Made by a program: the position numbers and the translations under genes. The notes under the pieces were generated by a model that was not told the origin of the DNA, ran no database searches, and worked only from the letters and a program-made list of their open reading frames with translations. DNA of 64,000 bases from Chloroflexota bacterium (GTDB taxonomy: Bacteria; Chloroflexota; Dehalococcoidia; Lucifugimonadales; JACPQL01), in NCBI GenBank assembly GCA_016190445.1, contig JACPQL010000051.1, forward strand, positions 121,594-185,593, given 5' to 3'. Shown here piece after piece: positions 16,229 to 25,708 of this stretch (its first letter is position 1; each line of letters begins with the position of its first letter).

Positions 16229-17842
16229 CTACACTGCGTCGGGCGTGTGGACAGAATCCCTGTACTGGGCTCCGCCCCTCCGTCCCCCGCCACGGCGCCC
16301 ACCCGGATCATCTCCACCACCCCGACCCTTTCGCTTGCGCCCACCACGACTCTTCCCGGCCCGGACCGGTCCCCCGAGGATATCCTCGGCGAAGCGGATC
16401 CCCGTGGAAGCCATCGCTGGCACCTGCCAGACGTCCTCGCCCTCCTCCACAGGCTCTTCCTCTTCCTCAGCCTCCTCCTCAGCCGGAGCGGGCACTGCCA
16501 GCTCCCGGACCGCCTCCTCTGCAAGCTGCTCCTCAACAGACTTGGCCTGAGCTTCAACAGGAGCGGGCGCCTCCGCCACCAGTGCCACCTCCGGCTTCGC
16601 CGCCACAGGAGCCGCGGCCTGGGGCACCTCCTCGGCCTCTATCCGCGCAGCCGGGGCCTCCACCTTGACCACTGGTGCCTCCACCTGCGCCGCGGGGGCC
16701 ACAGCAACGGCCTCCACCACTGCAAGCTCAGGCTGTGAGGCCGCAGGCGCCGTCGCCACGGCCTGGGCCTCTAGCGGCCGTTGCAGGCGCTCCGCCTCCA
16801 TCTCAGCGGAGCTCTTGATATCTATCTTCCATCCCGTAAGCTTGGCGGCCAGGCGGACGTTCTGCCCCTCCTTGCCAATGGCCAGGGAGAGATGTCTGTC
16901 AGGGACAACCACCGTGGCGGCCTGGGTCTCTTTGTCCGCGGCCACCCGCACCACCTGGGCGGGGCTCAGGGAACTGGCGATGAAGATGGCGGGGTCACGG
17001 TGCCACTGGACCACGTCAATCCTTTCGCCCTGAAGCTCGTTGACGATGTTCTGGATGCGAATGCCTCGCAGCCCCACGCAGGCACCCACCGGGTCAACCC
17101 CTTCCTGCCGGGCAGATACGGCGACCTTGCTCCTGGAGCCGGGCTCTCTGGCGATGGCCTTGATCTCCACGATGCCGTTATAGACCTCCGGCACCTCCTG
17201 CTCCAGTAGCCGGCGAAGCAGGTCGCGGTGAGTGCGAGAGACCACGATCTCCGGCCCTCTGCTGCTCCGCTTCACCTCTACCACGTAGATGCGGACCTTC
17301 TGGCCAACGCGAAGCCGCTCCCCAGGCGTCTGCTCGCTGGGCGGCAGGATGGCCTCGGCCCTCCCGTTCAGGTCCAGAGTCACGGGGCCACCGTATCTGG
17401 GGTCCCCCCGCTGCACCGTCCCCGTCAGCACCTCCCCAGCCCGCTCGGCGAACTCCGCATAGACCAGCTCGCGCTCCGCTTCCCGCAGGCGCTGCATCAC
17501 CACCTGCTTGGCGGTCTGAGCCGCGATACGACCAGCGTTCTGGAGTTCCGCCTCCAACTCCACCACGTCCCCCAGGGCTGCATCCCGTTTTATCCGGCGG
17601 GCCTCCGTCAGGGTGAGCTCTTTTCGGGGGTCTGACACCGGCTCCACCACGGTCTTCAGCGTGAGGACCTTTACCTCACCCGTGGCGGGGTTCAGCCTCA
17701 CGGTGATGTCCTGGCCGGTGGTAGCGTTGTCCCGACGGTACGCAGAGGCCAGCGCCGCCTCAATGGCCGAGAGCACCATCTCTCTCGGCAGATTCCGCTC
17801 TGCCGCCAACTGCGTCAGCGCGATCAGAAAGTCGCTCTTCAT
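16229..17842 (-). CDS. nusA: Transcription termination/antitermination protein NusA with long Ala/Glu and Gly/Arg tail
   Basis: 537 residues from the ATG at 17840-17842 (GGAGAAGGA upstream); the frame is open 25 codons further into the terminator. The order is the usual N-terminal RNAP-binding domain, S1 (about 140-200, [19 protein letters not shown]), KH1 ([19 protein letters not shown]) and KH2 ([19 protein letters not shown]). After about residue 350 comes an added tail: roughly 120 residues rich in Ala, Val, Glu and Pro, an acidic run, and a final basic segment [15 protein letters not shown] and [11 protein letters not shown]. The tail is not part of ordinary NusA. No rimP lies upstream. 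First gene of the nusA-ylxR-infB-rbfA-truB operon. Confidence 0.95.
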   Translation of the reverse strand: MKSDFLIALTQLAAERNLPREMVLSAIEAALASAYRRDNATTGQDITVRLNPATGEVKVLTLKTVVEPVSDPRKELTLTEARRIKRDAALGDVVELEAELQNAGRIAAQTAKQVVMQRLREAERELVYAEFAERAGEVLTGTVQRGDPRYGGPVTLDLNGRAEAILPPSEQTPGERLRVGQKVRIYVVEVKRSSRGPEIVVSRTHRDLLRRLLEQEVPEVYNGIVEIKAIAREPGSRSKVAVSARQEGVDPVGACVGLRGIRIQNIVNELQGERIDVVQWHRDPAIFIASSLSPAQVVRVAADKETQAATVVVPDRHLSLAIGKEGQNVRLAAKLTGWKIDIKSSAEMEAERLQRPLEAQAVATAPAASQPELAVVEAVAVAPAAQVEAPVVKVEAPAARIEAEEVPQAAAPVAAKPEVALVAEAPAPVEAQAKSVEEQLAEEAVRELAVPAPAEEEAEEEEEPVEEGEDVWQVPAMASTGIRFAEDILGGPVRAGKSRGGRKRKGRGGGDDPGGRRGGGRRGGAQYRDSVHTPDAV

Positions 17843-17882
17843 TGGTCCTTCTCCACCTGCTGTGGTCAACCCCCCGACTAGA

Positions 17883-17909
17883 GAAAAAGTGGGCAGAGCC
17901 CACTTTTTC
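17883..17909 (-). terminator. Intrinsic terminator after proS
   Basis: Perfect 12-bp arms GAAAAAGTGGGC / GCCCACTTTTTC with a 3-base loop; on the minus strand the stem ends in a T-rich run (TTTTTCTCT). It separates proS from nusA, so nusA likely has its own promoter or depends on read-through. Confidence 0.8.
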
Positions 17910-17981
17910 CATACCACCCGAAGACCAGTCCGTTTCTACTTTACCACTGCTTTGGGCATTTTTGCAACCCCCTGATCTTTC

Positions 17982-19682
17982 CTAGGAGCCTCCGAGTACG
18001 TGCTGAAGCCTTGCGTCCGCCTCCTCCAGAGGCACCACCTGGGCATTACGCTCGCGGCGGGCCTTCAACTCCACCGAGCGCTGCTTGAGAGAGCGGGGGC
18101 TCACCAGCAGTCGCACCGGCAGGCCGATGAGGTCGGCGTCGTTCAGCTTCACCCCCGCCGACTCGACCCGGTCATCGAACAGCACCTCATAGCCCTGGGC
18201 AGAGAGCCGCTGGTAGAGGGCCTCCGCCTCCCGGGACACGTCGGGGTCATCCACGTTCAGGGCCACCAGGTGCACCTGGTAAGGGGCTATGGGAGTAGGG
18301 AAGATGATCCCCTTGTCATCGTGGTTCTGCTCTATCGCCCCGGCCAGGAGGCGGCCCACCCCTATGCCATAGCAGCCCATGGTAATGGGCCGCTGGACGC
18401 CCTCCCGGTCCAGGTAGCGGGCACCCAGGGTCTCGCTGAAGACCGTCCCAAGCTTGAACACGTGCCCCACCTCAATCCCCCGGATACCGGACAGCGGCGC
18501 GCCGCACTGAGGGCAACCGTGGCCATCGCGGGCCAGGGCTATGTCCGCCATCACATCCACCTGGAAGTCACGAGGATAGTTGGCTTTGCGGAGGTGGGTA
18601 TCCGGCTTATTGGCCCCCGCCACGAAGTTGCTCCCCACGCGGATGGAGGCGTCCCCCACCCGATGCACGCCAGAGAGGCCGATGGGCGAGGCGAAGCCGG
18701 GCACCAGGCCCGCCCCCTGTAGCTCCTCATCGGTGGCCAGCCGCAGCTCGGTGCATTTCAGCAGGTTCTTCAGTTTCACCTCGTTCACGTCCAGATCGCC
18801 GCGCAGGGTCACGAACACGACGTGGCCATCGGCGGAGTAGAACACCGCCTTCAGGGTCTTGCTGGAGGGCACGCCCAGGTAGTCGGCCAGGGCGGCGATG
18901 GTCTTCACCCCTGGCGTGCGCACCTCCTCCAGGGGTTGCTCCGGCTCGGCCTCCACCGGAGGCAGCCGGAAGGTGGCCCGCTCGGCATTGGCGGAGTAGT
19001 GGCACCGCTGGCAGCGCAGGATGATATCCTCGCCACTCTCCGCGGGCAGGATGAACTCGTGGGAGTCCTTGCCACCGATGGCGCCGCTATCGGCCTCAAC
19101 GGCCAGAGTGGAGAGGCCGCAGCGGGAGTAGATGGCGCTGTAAGCCTCCATCATGCGCCGATAGCTCCGGTCCAGCCCCTCCTCATCGGCATCGAAGGAG
19201 TAGGCGTCCTTCATGTCGAACTCGCGCACCCGAATCAGCCCCGCCCGGGGTCGCGGCTCATCGCGGAACTTTGTCTGGATCTGGTACAGGACCAGGGGCA
19301 GGTCCCGGTAGCTCTGGACGTTGGCCCGCACCAGCGCCGTGACCACCTCCTCATGGGTGGGGGCCAGCACCAGGTCACGGTCCCGCCTGTCCTTCAGGTG
19401 GAACAGGTTCTGGCCGAAGGCGCCGGCGCGCCCCGTTTCCTGCCACGTCTCCAGGGGCTGGAGCGCGGGCATCCTCAGCTCCTGGCCCCCGGCGGCGTCC
19501 ATCTCCTGGCGGATGATCTCCTCTATCTTGCGCAGGGAGCGCTGGGCCAGGGGGAGGTAGGCGTAGACGCCCGCCGCCACCTGGGAGATCATGCCCGCCC
19601 TGAGCATGAGGCGATGGCTTGGGGTCTCCGCCTCGGCAGGGTCCTGGCGGAGCGTCCTGGTGAGCAGACGGGTCATACGCAT
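17982..19682 (-). CDS. proS: Prolyl-tRNA synthetase (bacterial type with editing domain)
   Basis: 566 residues, the length of the bacterial-type enzyme with the INS editing domain inserted between motifs 2 and 3 (about 225-380, including a Cys-rich QRCHYSANAERATF stretch). Motif 2 is FRDEPRPRAGLIRVREFDMKD; motif 3 is GCYGIGVGRLLAG. The C-terminal anticodon-binding domain ends the protein. Charges tRNA-Pro. It starts 14 bases after the stop of the channel-like gene and ends before a strong terminator. Confidence 0.96.
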   Translation of the reverse strand: MRMTRLLTRTLRQDPAEAETPSHRLMLRAGMISQVAAGVYAYLPLAQRSLRKIEEIIRQEMDAAGGQELRMPALQPLETWQETGRAGAFGQNLFHLKDRRDRDLVLAPTHEEVVTALVRANVQSYRDLPLVLYQIQTKFRDEPRPRAGLIRVREFDMKDAYSFDADEEGLDRSYRRMMEAYSAIYSRCGLSTLAVEADSGAIGGKDSHEFILPAESGEDIILRCQRCHYSANAERATFRLPPVEAEPEQPLEEVRTPGVKTIAALADYLGVPSSKTLKAVFYSADGHVVFVTLRGDLDVNEVKLKNLLKCTELRLATDEELQGAGLVPGFASPIGLSGVHRVGDASIRVGSNFVAGANKPDTHLRKANYPRDFQVDVMADIALARDGHGCPQCGAPLSGIRGIEVGHVFKLGTVFSETLGARYLDREGVQRPITMGCYGIGVGRLLAGAIEQNHDDKGIIFPTPIAPYQVHLVALNVDDPDVSREAEALYQRLSAQGYEVLFDDRVESAGVKLNDADLIGLPVRLLVSPRSLKQRSVELKARRERNAQVVPLEEADARLQHVLGGS

Positions 19683-19695
19683 GGGCAGAGTTCTC

Positions 19696-20640
19696 CTATC
19701 TGACCATTTTGCGCGTGAAGGTTACCAGGAACAGGGCGATGGTGAAAACACCCAGGAAGGACTCCGCGACGCCCATGTAGCGGGCCCAGCCTTCGGGATT
19801 GGGCGCCCATCCGCCGTAGCCCAACGCTGAGAAGGATACGGCGGAGAAGTAGAGGGCGTCCAGGAAACGAATGGGGTCAACGAATGAGCCCAAGAGATAG
19901 TACGCCACGGCCAGGCCAAGGATGATGACCACGGCGGCCCGCACCACCCGCCACGGCCTCTCCCCGTAGCCGAAGAGCTGTTCGTAGCCACAGTACTTGA
20001 CGACCTCCCAAGACCTCCTGGCAACCTCCCGAAACTTCTTGACAGTCTCCAAAGACCGCCTAAAAATCTCCCGCCATTCCTGCCATACCTGCTTGCGCTG
20101 ACACTCCAGTTCTCGGTAGTAGAACCTGCCGGCAGTATCGTTGTCACCGATGCGCTGGTACCAATGCTTCAGAGTGCGATACACCTCCACACACTCGCCC
20201 CATTTCTTGTCTTCCCGGGCACCCATACCACTTTCATCGCCGAGTATCACCTTCTTTCCCCACTGGACACGCCGAAGCTCCGTTCTGTCTGTGACCCTTG
20301 CCCCAAACAACTTGACGCCTTCCATATCAGTCTGTTGACCAGCGCCAGGCCCTTCGAAGTTTGCACCATCCAGGGTGGCATGACGCAGGTCTGCGCCTTG
20401 AAGCTTGGCACATGAGAGGTTCATCTCATGCAGGTCTATCCCCCGCACATTCCGCCTGCTCAGGTCCAGGTCCTTCGCCGTGCCGCCGTTGGCCTCTATC
20501 AGGCGCTCCACGTCGTTCCGCGTCAGCGGCTCCTTGCCTTCTACCACGTCGCCGCGGCCCCACCTCCGCAGCCAGCAGTCCACGGCCTCGCGGGTGCGTG
20601 GCGGCGGGCACTCTTGCTGCTTGGGTGTTTCGTCGGTCAC
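19696..20640 (-). CDS. Pentapeptide-repeat protein fused to a two-helix ion-channel domain
   Basis: 314 residues from the GTG at 20638-20640; the upstream frame runs through a dispersed repeat and is unlikely to be coding. Order: an N-terminal charged region, pentapeptide repeats at about 45-75 (DLSRRN, IDLHEM, NLSCAK, LQGADLRHATLDGANFEG), a charged middle with a helical KHWYQRIGDNDTAGRFYYRELE segment and Trp-rich repeats, then two transmembrane helices flanking SAVSFSALGYGGW. That loop resembles a K+ channel filter (TxGYGD) with changes. Family: pentapeptide plus Ion_trans_2, function unknown. It lies 14 bases upstream of proS. Confidence 0.8.
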   Translation of the reverse strand: MTDETPKQQECPPPRTREAVDCWLRRWGRGDVVEGKEPLTRNDVERLIEANGGTAKDLDLSRRNVRGIDLHEMNLSCAKLQGADLRHATLDGANFEGPGAGQQTDMEGVKLFGARVTDRTELRRVQWGKKVILGDESGMGAREDKKWGECVEVYRTLKHWYQRIGDNDTAGRFYYRELECQRKQVWQEWREIFRRSLETVKKFREVARRSWEVVKYCGYEQLFGYGERPWRVVRAAVVIILGLAVAYYLLGSFVDPIRFLDALYFSAVSFSALGYGGWAPNPEGWARYMGVAESFLGVFTIALFLVTFTRKMVR

Positions 20641-20717
20641 TGCGTGTCGCCCATTCGTGGAGTGGGGCTTATTGTACAGGGAAATGGGGAGCAAGACCCA
20701 GGCTATCATGGTGAGGG

Positions 20718-20775
20718 CTTGTGACCTGTTAGTCCCTTCCCCCGCAGGCGGGGGAAGGTCAGGAAGGGGGGAGGA
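20718..20775. repeat. Dispersed repeat family 2 (copy 1), CCCTTCCCCC hairpin
   Basis: Contains TGTGACCTGTTAGTCCC followed by a CTTCCCCCGC / GCGGGGGAAG hairpin. The same unit in reverse orientation is at about 52634-52680 (GTGACATATTAGTCCC plus CTTCCCCC hairpin). A third partial TGTGACCTGTTGGT lies at 20870-20883, just before the histidine kinase gene. Noncoding. Confidence 0.7.
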
Positions 20776-20888
20776 AAAGACCACAAGCTCTGAGGAGCTA
20801 GGAAAAATCGGCAGCGCAGCTCTGACTGGCTGAATGCCGCGCTTTTGCGCCGGCCTCAAAGCCTTTTCCTGTGACCTGTTGGTAGAGG

Positions 20889-20894
20889 TATAAT
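20889..20894 (+). promoter_or_regulatory. -10 box of the sensor kinase gene, leaderless geometry
   Basis: A perfect TATAAT ends six bases before the ATG at 20901, so the transcript would start at or next to the start codon. No ribosome binding site is present. The -35 region is weak (TTTCCT at 20865-20870, 18 bases upstream). Confidence 0.5.
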
Positions 20895-20900
20895 CCGCCC

Positions 20901-23261
20901 ATGCACGCGAACGGGGCCGCTCCAGAATCTTCAGATAGCTCTCGCTTCCAGAAGGCGAGCTGGCTGACGCTGGCGGTGTCTGTGTTCTTCCTTGGACTCT
21001 TTGTGCTTTTCGTATTGTCTCACTCTATAGCCCCCTGCGATGACGCACGCCTTCAGCCGGGGGCCAAGGCATGGAGACCTGAAGGGGTGACAGTAACGCT
21101 CCTTGGGGAACAGACCGAGGGCCTGAGGTCCGGCGACCTGGTCATCGCAGTGGAGGGGCGCAGCATGGAGTCCTGGGCACAGGCCGTCTTCTCGTTACGT
21201 GAGCCACGCCCCGGGTGGAAAGCCGGCCAGACGGTCACATATACCGTTCTGCGGGACGGAAGCCCGGTGGATGTGAAGGTTACTCTGGGCACGTACCCTC
21301 TTGCCTCTACACTGGCAAAGGAGTGGGGTGCCGTCCTTTTCGCCGTGGTCTTTCTCCTGATAGCCGCCTTCGTTTTCTTTCAGCGGCCCGGCGAGCCAGC
21401 CGCCCGGGTGCTTCTGCTCGGCGCCTCCGGCATCATGAGCGCCACCGCGTGGTCCCTTGGCCTGCATGTGCTGGACGTGGTGGATGGGACGCGGCTCTGG
21501 CTGTATCTGGCCACTACGAAGGCGGGTTACATGCTCCTCTGGATAGGCCTGGTACACTTCTGGCTCGTCTTCCCCAAGCCCTGGACCAGCGTGCTGAAAC
21601 GTCGCTGGGTGGTCCCCTCTCTCTATGCGATGCCCTACCTGGTAATTACTGCCTACGCGGCAGCCATGTGGCCGGGGTCCAGTGGCACCCTGGACTGGCT
21701 GGGCCGGGCCTTCTGGACCATCGAGCCTCTGGAGCTCACCTATGTCACGCTGGGGCTTGTGGCAGCCATATGGCGGTACAGGAGCCCTCTGGACGCGGAG
21801 GACCGCAGGCAGATGCGCTGGGTGTGGCTCGCTGTGCTGGCCCTGAGCAGCGTCGGCATCGCCTTCTTTTTTCTCCCTCAGTTGCTGCTGGGAGGGCCCC
21901 TGTTCAGCTTCAATGTCCTGGCTATCCTGGGGCTAGTGTTCCCTCTGGCCCTGGGCTTCGCCATCCTGCGCTACCGGCTCTTTGACATTGACGTCATCAT
22001 CAACCGCACCCTGGTCTATGGCATCCTCACGGCCGTCGTCGTGGGCCTGTACGTGCTGGTGGTTGGTTCCCTGGGTGTCCTGTTCCAGGCCCGAGGAGAC
22101 CTACTCATCTCTCTCGTGGCCGCCGGGCTAGTGGCTGTGCTGTTCCAACCGCTACGCCAGCGCCTTCAGCATGCTATCAACCGGTGGATGTACGGCCAGC
22201 GGGACGACCCCTACACTGTGCTGACATCTCTCGGGCGCCACCTGGAAGACACCCTGCCTGCGGACGCCATACTGCCAACGGTGGTGGAGACGGTGGCCCG
22301 AGCCCTCAAGATCCCCTATGTGGCCATCGTTCGGAGCGAGGGTGAGCAACAGGTCGTCCTCGCGGCCAGCGGCCAGCCTACCCCGGACGTCCTCAAGATT
22401 CCCCTCGTCTACCAGGGCGAAGAGGTGGGCCAGATGATGCTGGCGCCGAGGGCGCCTGGTGAAGCCTTCAGCCGTGCCGACTGGAGGCTGGTGAGCGACC
22501 TGGCACGACAGACCGGCGTGGTAGCCCACAGTGTCCGATTGACTGGTGACCTCCGGCGGGCGCGGGAGCGGCTCGTTATCTCTCGGGAGGAGGAACGCCG
22601 CCGGCTGCGGCGTGACCTGCACGACGGCCTCGGCCCCGTTCTGGGCGGCGTGACCCTGAAGCTGGATGCCGCCCGCAACCTCCTTGCCCGGGACACCGCC
22701 GCCGCAGATGTCATCCTTGCCCAGGTGAAGGCACAAACCCAGCAAGCTCTTGCCGACATCCGCCGCCTGGCCTATGCCTTGCGCCCACCGGCCCTGGACC
22801 AGCTTGGCCTGGTCTCCGCACTTCGTGAACATGCAGCGACCACCAGGTTCGCAGGGACCGACGGAGGGAGTGCAGAGACCCACAGCTTGAGGGTAAGGGT
22901 TGAATCGCCCCAACCACTGCCTGTCATGCCAGCCGCTGTGGAGGTGGCCGTGTACCGCATTGCCGTGGAGGCGCTGACCAACGTGGCGCGCCACTCCCGT
23001 GCCCACAACTGCCTCGTCCGGTTGTCTCTGCCCGACCAGGGCACATTGGAGCTGGAAGTAGCCGACGACGGCGTGGGCCTGCCTCCCGGCTCGACGGCAG
23101 GAGTCGGCATTACCTCCATGAAGGAGCGGGCTGCTGAGCTGGGGGGAAACTGTGCTGTCGAGTCGGTGGCCGGTGGAGGGACGCGCGTACGGGCACACAT
23201 CCCTGTGGGCGTGCCTCACCAACCCTCCACCCGTGCCACGGAGGAGGCAACCAAGAGTTGA
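20901..23261 (+). CDS. NarL-type sensor histidine kinase with extracytoplasmic PDZ-like domain and many membrane helices
   Basis: 786 residues. One helix at about 19-42, a PDZ-like external domain at about 55-140 (TVTLLGEQTEGLRSGDLVIA, WKAGQTVTYTVLRDG), about seven further transmembrane helices to about 430, a GAF-like domain at about 440-535, the HisKA_3 dimerization helix with the phospho-accepting His at about 573 (RRRLRRDLHDGLGP), and a HATPase domain (EALTNVARHSRAHN, VADDGVGLPPG). It phosphorylates a LuxR-type regulator in response to an external signal. The regulator gene follows nine bases after the stop, so they form a two-component pair. The membrane and cytochrome genes start 170 bases further on. 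Ligand unknown. Confidence 0.93.
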   Translation: MHANGAAPESSDSSRFQKASWLTLAVSVFFLGLFVLFVLSHSIAPCDDARLQPGAKAWRPEGVTVTLLGEQTEGLRSGDLVIAVEGRSMESWAQAVFSLREPRPGWKAGQTVTYTVLRDGSPVDVKVTLGTYPLASTLAKEWGAVLFAVVFLLIAAFVFFQRPGEPAARVLLLGASGIMSATAWSLGLHVLDVVDGTRLWLYLATTKAGYMLLWIGLVHFWLVFPKPWTSVLKRRWVVPSLYAMPYLVITAYAAAMWPGSSGTLDWLGRAFWTIEPLELTYVTLGLVAAIWRYRSPLDAEDRRQMRWVWLAVLALSSVGIAFFFLPQLLLGGPLFSFNVLAILGLVFPLALGFAILRYRLFDIDVIINRTLVYGILTAVVVGLYVLVVGSLGVLFQARGDLLISLVAAGLVAVLFQPLRQRLQHAINRWMYGQRDDPYTVLTSLGRHLEDTLPADAILPTVVETVARALKIPYVAIVRSEGEQQVVLAASGQPTPDVLKIPLVYQGEEVGQMMLAPRAPGEAFSRADWRLVSDLARQTGVVAHSVRLTGDLRRARERLVISREEERRRLRRDLHDGLGPVLGGVTLKLDAARNLLARDTAAADVILAQVKAQTQQALADIRRLAYALRPPALDQLGLVSALREHAATTRFAGTDGGSAETHSLRVRVESPQPLPVMPAAVEVAVYRIAVEALTNVARHSRAHNCLVRLSLPDQGTLELEVADDGVGLPPGSTAGVGITSMKERAAELGGNCAVESVAGGGTRVRAHIPVGVPHQPSTRATEEATKS

Positions 23262-23269
23262 CTCCGGCC

Positions 23270-23926
23270 ATGAGTCGCATCCGTGTCCTCGTAGTTGACG
23301 ACCACCCGGTGTACAGGGATGGGCTGCGTGCCTTGCTGACCTCCATCCCCGACATCGAGTTTGGGGGAGAAGCAGGTACTGGGGAGGAGGCCGTTGCCCT
23401 GGCCACCAGCGCCCAGCCGGACGTGGTCCTCATGGACATCAAGATGCCCGGCATGAACGGTATTGAAGCCACCCGACGCATCACCCCGTCCAGTCCGCAC
23501 GTTGCTATCGTCATGCTCACGATGTTTGAAGACGATAGCTCAGTCTTCGCCGCCATGCGGGCTGGGGCACGCGGCTACCTGCTGAAGGGGGCCGACCAGG
23601 CCGAGATTCTCAGGGCTATTCGGGCCGTGGCCAGTGGCGAGGCCATCTTCGGCCCGGCCATCGCCACCAGGTTGATGGACTACTTCGCTTCGGGCAGACC
23701 GGCGGCTCCCTCCAGCACCTTTCCCGGACTCACCGACCGCGAGCGGGAGGTGCTGGGCCTTATGGCCAAAGGTCTGAACAACTCCGATATTGCCCGTAGC
23801 CTCGTCCTCAGCCCCAAGACTGTGCGGAACCACGTCTCCAACATCCTGGGCAAGCTACAGGTGGCGGACAGGGTCCAGGCGGCCCTCCGGGCACGTGAAG
23901 CCGGGCTGGGCGACAGCACCATATAG
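23270..23926 (+). CDS. NarL/FixJ-type response regulator
   Basis: 218 residues from the ATG at 23270; the upstream TTG overlaps the kinase stop and is not preferred. N-terminal receiver with RVLVVDDHPVYRDGL, phospho-accepting Asp in VVLMDIKMPGMNG, and the Lys in RGYLLKGADQAE. C-terminal LuxR helix-turn-helix: LTDREREVLGLMAKGLNN, then SDIARSLVLSPKTVRNHVSN. Paired with the sensor kinase directly upstream. It may control the cytochrome/membrane cluster that begins at 24092, which is the same direction and otherwise unregulated in view; this is inference. Confidence 0.95.
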   Translation: MSRIRVLVVDDHPVYRDGLRALLTSIPDIEFGGEAGTGEEAVALATSAQPDVVLMDIKMPGMNGIEATRRITPSSPHVAIVMLTMFEDDSSVFAAMRAGARGYLLKGADQAEILRAIRAVASGEAIFGPAIATRLMDYFASGRPAAPSSTFPGLTDREREVLGLMAKGLNNSDIARSLVLSPKTVRNHVSNILGKLQVADRVQAALRAREAGLGDSTI

Positions 23927-24091
23927 GCGGCCTGCTTCGCTTGCGTCTTGTTTCTCCCCCCCTGTTTCTACTCTGTCCCGCCTAATTTCGTGACTCCAGT
24001 CCTGCCCACAAGGGGACACTGGGCCCATGACAGCGGGAGCCCCCCCTGGCCAAACTGTAGCCCGATTCATAGGAAGAGCAAGGAGGAGTGA

Positions 24092-24310
24092 ATGCCGCAA
24101 ATATTCAAAGCCCTGGCGACAATATCAGTCTGGGTCCTGTTCATTAACGGTGCGGGAAGCATGGTGTGGACCGCCATTGAGACCCTGGTCAGGTCGGGAG
24201 GGATAAGAGGGGAGCCCTACAACTTCTCAGACCTGGCCTGGTGGACATCCGCCGTGGCCAGCGTGTTCCTCGCTCTGATAGCGATGAAGATCAGAAGAGA
24301 GATGGAATAG
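24092..24310 (+). CDS. Small two-helix membrane protein (72 aa)
   Basis: Two hydrophobic segments at about 8-30 and 47-66 with a short polar loop (RSGGIRGEPYNFSDL) and a basic end KIRREME. AAGGAGGAG just upstream of the ATG supports translation. First gene of the cytochrome/membrane block. No family recognised. Confidence 0.75.
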   Translation: MPQIFKALATISVWVLFINGAGSMVWTAIETLVRSGGIRGEPYNFSDLAWWTSAVASVFLALIAMKIRREME

Positions 24311-24365
24311 TCCCCACTGCTCGCATGGAGACGCGACGGTCCCAATCAACAAAGGGGGTCCAACC

Positions 24366-25274
24366 ATGATAAAAGTGTTGAAATGGCTCGGCATCGGGCT
24401 CGGTGCCCTACTGGGGGTGATAGTGATCGCCGTGGTGGTCCTGCTCCTTCTGGGACGCTCCCGCGTGAACAGGAGCTACAACATCCAAGTGGAGACGGTC
24501 GCCATCCCCTCCGATGCCGCCTCCGTCCAGCGCGGCCAGCACCTGGTGGAGGCCGTGGTGGGGTGTACGGGCTGCCACGGGACTAACCTGGCAGGCAAGA
24601 AGGTCTTTGAAGAGGGCCCCATAGGCAGAGTCTACGCCCCTAATATCACGGGAGGACAGGGTAGCGCGACCGGCGCCTATACCGACCAGGACTGGGCGCG
24701 GGCCATTCGCCACGGCGTTAGCCCCAAGGGCAAGGGGCTGCTGATCATGCCCGTGGAGGACTACAACAACCTGAGCGCGGAGGACCTGGGCGCCATCATA
24801 GCCTACCTCAAAGCCGTGCCATCGGTGGACAACCAGACGCCGAAACCGGACATCCGGCCCCTGGGCCGAATCCTTGTGGCCCTTGGAGCGTTCGGCGAGG
24901 TTGTCCCCGCCCAGTTGGTTGACCACACCGCATCTTTGCCTGGCCCTGTGGCGCCTGGTGTCAACGTGGAGTACGGCGGCTACCTGGTGTCCATCAGCGG
25001 CTGCAAAGGCTGCCACGGGAAGGACCTGTCTGGGGCCCAACCGCCAGAACCGGGCGCACCCCTGGCGCCCAACCTGACTCGCGGCGGACACCTGGGCAAG
25101 TGGTCGGAGGCGGAGTTCATCCGCACGCTGCGCACAGGCGTAGAGCCTGACGGCGAAGAGATGGATGCCGAGTTCATGCCGTGGGAGGAGTACGCCAAGA
25201 TGACCGACGAGGAGATGGGGGCCATCTGGCGTTACCTGCTGTCGCTGCCGGCGAAGGAGTCAACGGCGCCATGA
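24366..25274 (+). CDS. Membrane-anchored diheme c-type cytochrome
   Basis: 302 residues. An N-terminal transmembrane helix (about 10-30) anchors two class I cytochrome c domains facing the outside. Heme motifs are CTGCH (C67, C70, H71) and CKGCH (about C213, C216, H217); likely axial Met are in LLIMPVEDY and AEFMPWEEY. The protein lacks a cleavable signal peptide. Such cytochromes carry electrons to or from dehydrogenases or oxidases. GGGGGT lies upstream of the ATG. The stop overlaps the next gene as ATGA. It is flanked by polytopic membrane proteins, which suggests a membrane redox complex; partners are inferred from position. Confidence 0.92.
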   Translation: MIKVLKWLGIGLGALLGVIVIAVVVLLLLGRSRVNRSYNIQVETVAIPSDAASVQRGQHLVEAVVGCTGCHGTNLAGKKVFEEGPIGRVYAPNITGGQGSATGAYTDQDWARAIRHGVSPKGKGLLIMPVEDYNNLSAEDLGAIIAYLKAVPSVDNQTPKPDIRPLGRILVALGAFGEVVPAQLVDHTASLPGPVAPGVNVEYGGYLVSISGCKGCHGKDLSGAQPPEPGAPLAPNLTRGGHLGKWSEAEFIRTLRTGVEPDGEEMDAEFMPWEEYAKMTDEEMGAIWRYLLSLPAKESTAP

Positions 25275-25681
25275 AACCCGCCACCGTCAGACGAAGCGCT
25301 TCAATCACCTGGGCATCGCTCCTCTTTCTCCTGATGGGGGGCTTCTACGTAGCAGGCATTGTGCCTATGTTGCTGTACATCATTCGGAATCGAGAGCTAC
25401 CCCCGATGCTAGGCTTCAGAGCCCTGGAAGGCCCCATCTCCCAGGGTCTCGGCATAGATGCTGTGATCGTCTCCCTCTACCTGCTGGCTGTGGTGAGCGC
25501 GGCGGAGGTCGTCGCGGGCTACTGGCTGTGGAAGTCCCGCAAGCTGGGTGGAGTGGCTGCGCTGGCTATCTCACCCGTCAGCCGGGCCTTCTGGATCGGG
25601 TACGAGGTGCCGCCTTTCATCCTGGTCGTGGTGGTCAGGGCAATACTGGTCTGGCGCGGCTGGAGAAGCCTGCGGGGATAA
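25271..25681 (+). CDS. Membrane protein, about four helices (136 aa)
   Basis: 136 residues from the ATG at 25271 that overlaps the cytochrome stop; the upstream open frame is a shadow. Hydrophobic segments at about 13-38, 60-83, 90-103 and 112-127, with a Trp-rich WRGWRSLRG end. The four-base overlap with the cytochrome gene implies translational coupling, so the two products may interact. No family recognised; a cytochrome-associated or DoxX-like role is possible. Confidence 0.75.
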   Translation: MKPATVRRSASITWASLLFLLMGGFYVAGIVPMLLYIIRNRELPPMLGFRALEGPISQGLGIDAVIVSLYLLAVVSAAEVVAGYWLWKSRKLGGVAALAISPVSRAFWIGYEVPPFILVVVVRAILVWRGWRSLRG

Positions 25682-25708
25682 GCAAAGGCTCGAAGAGAGG
25701 AGTGAAGG

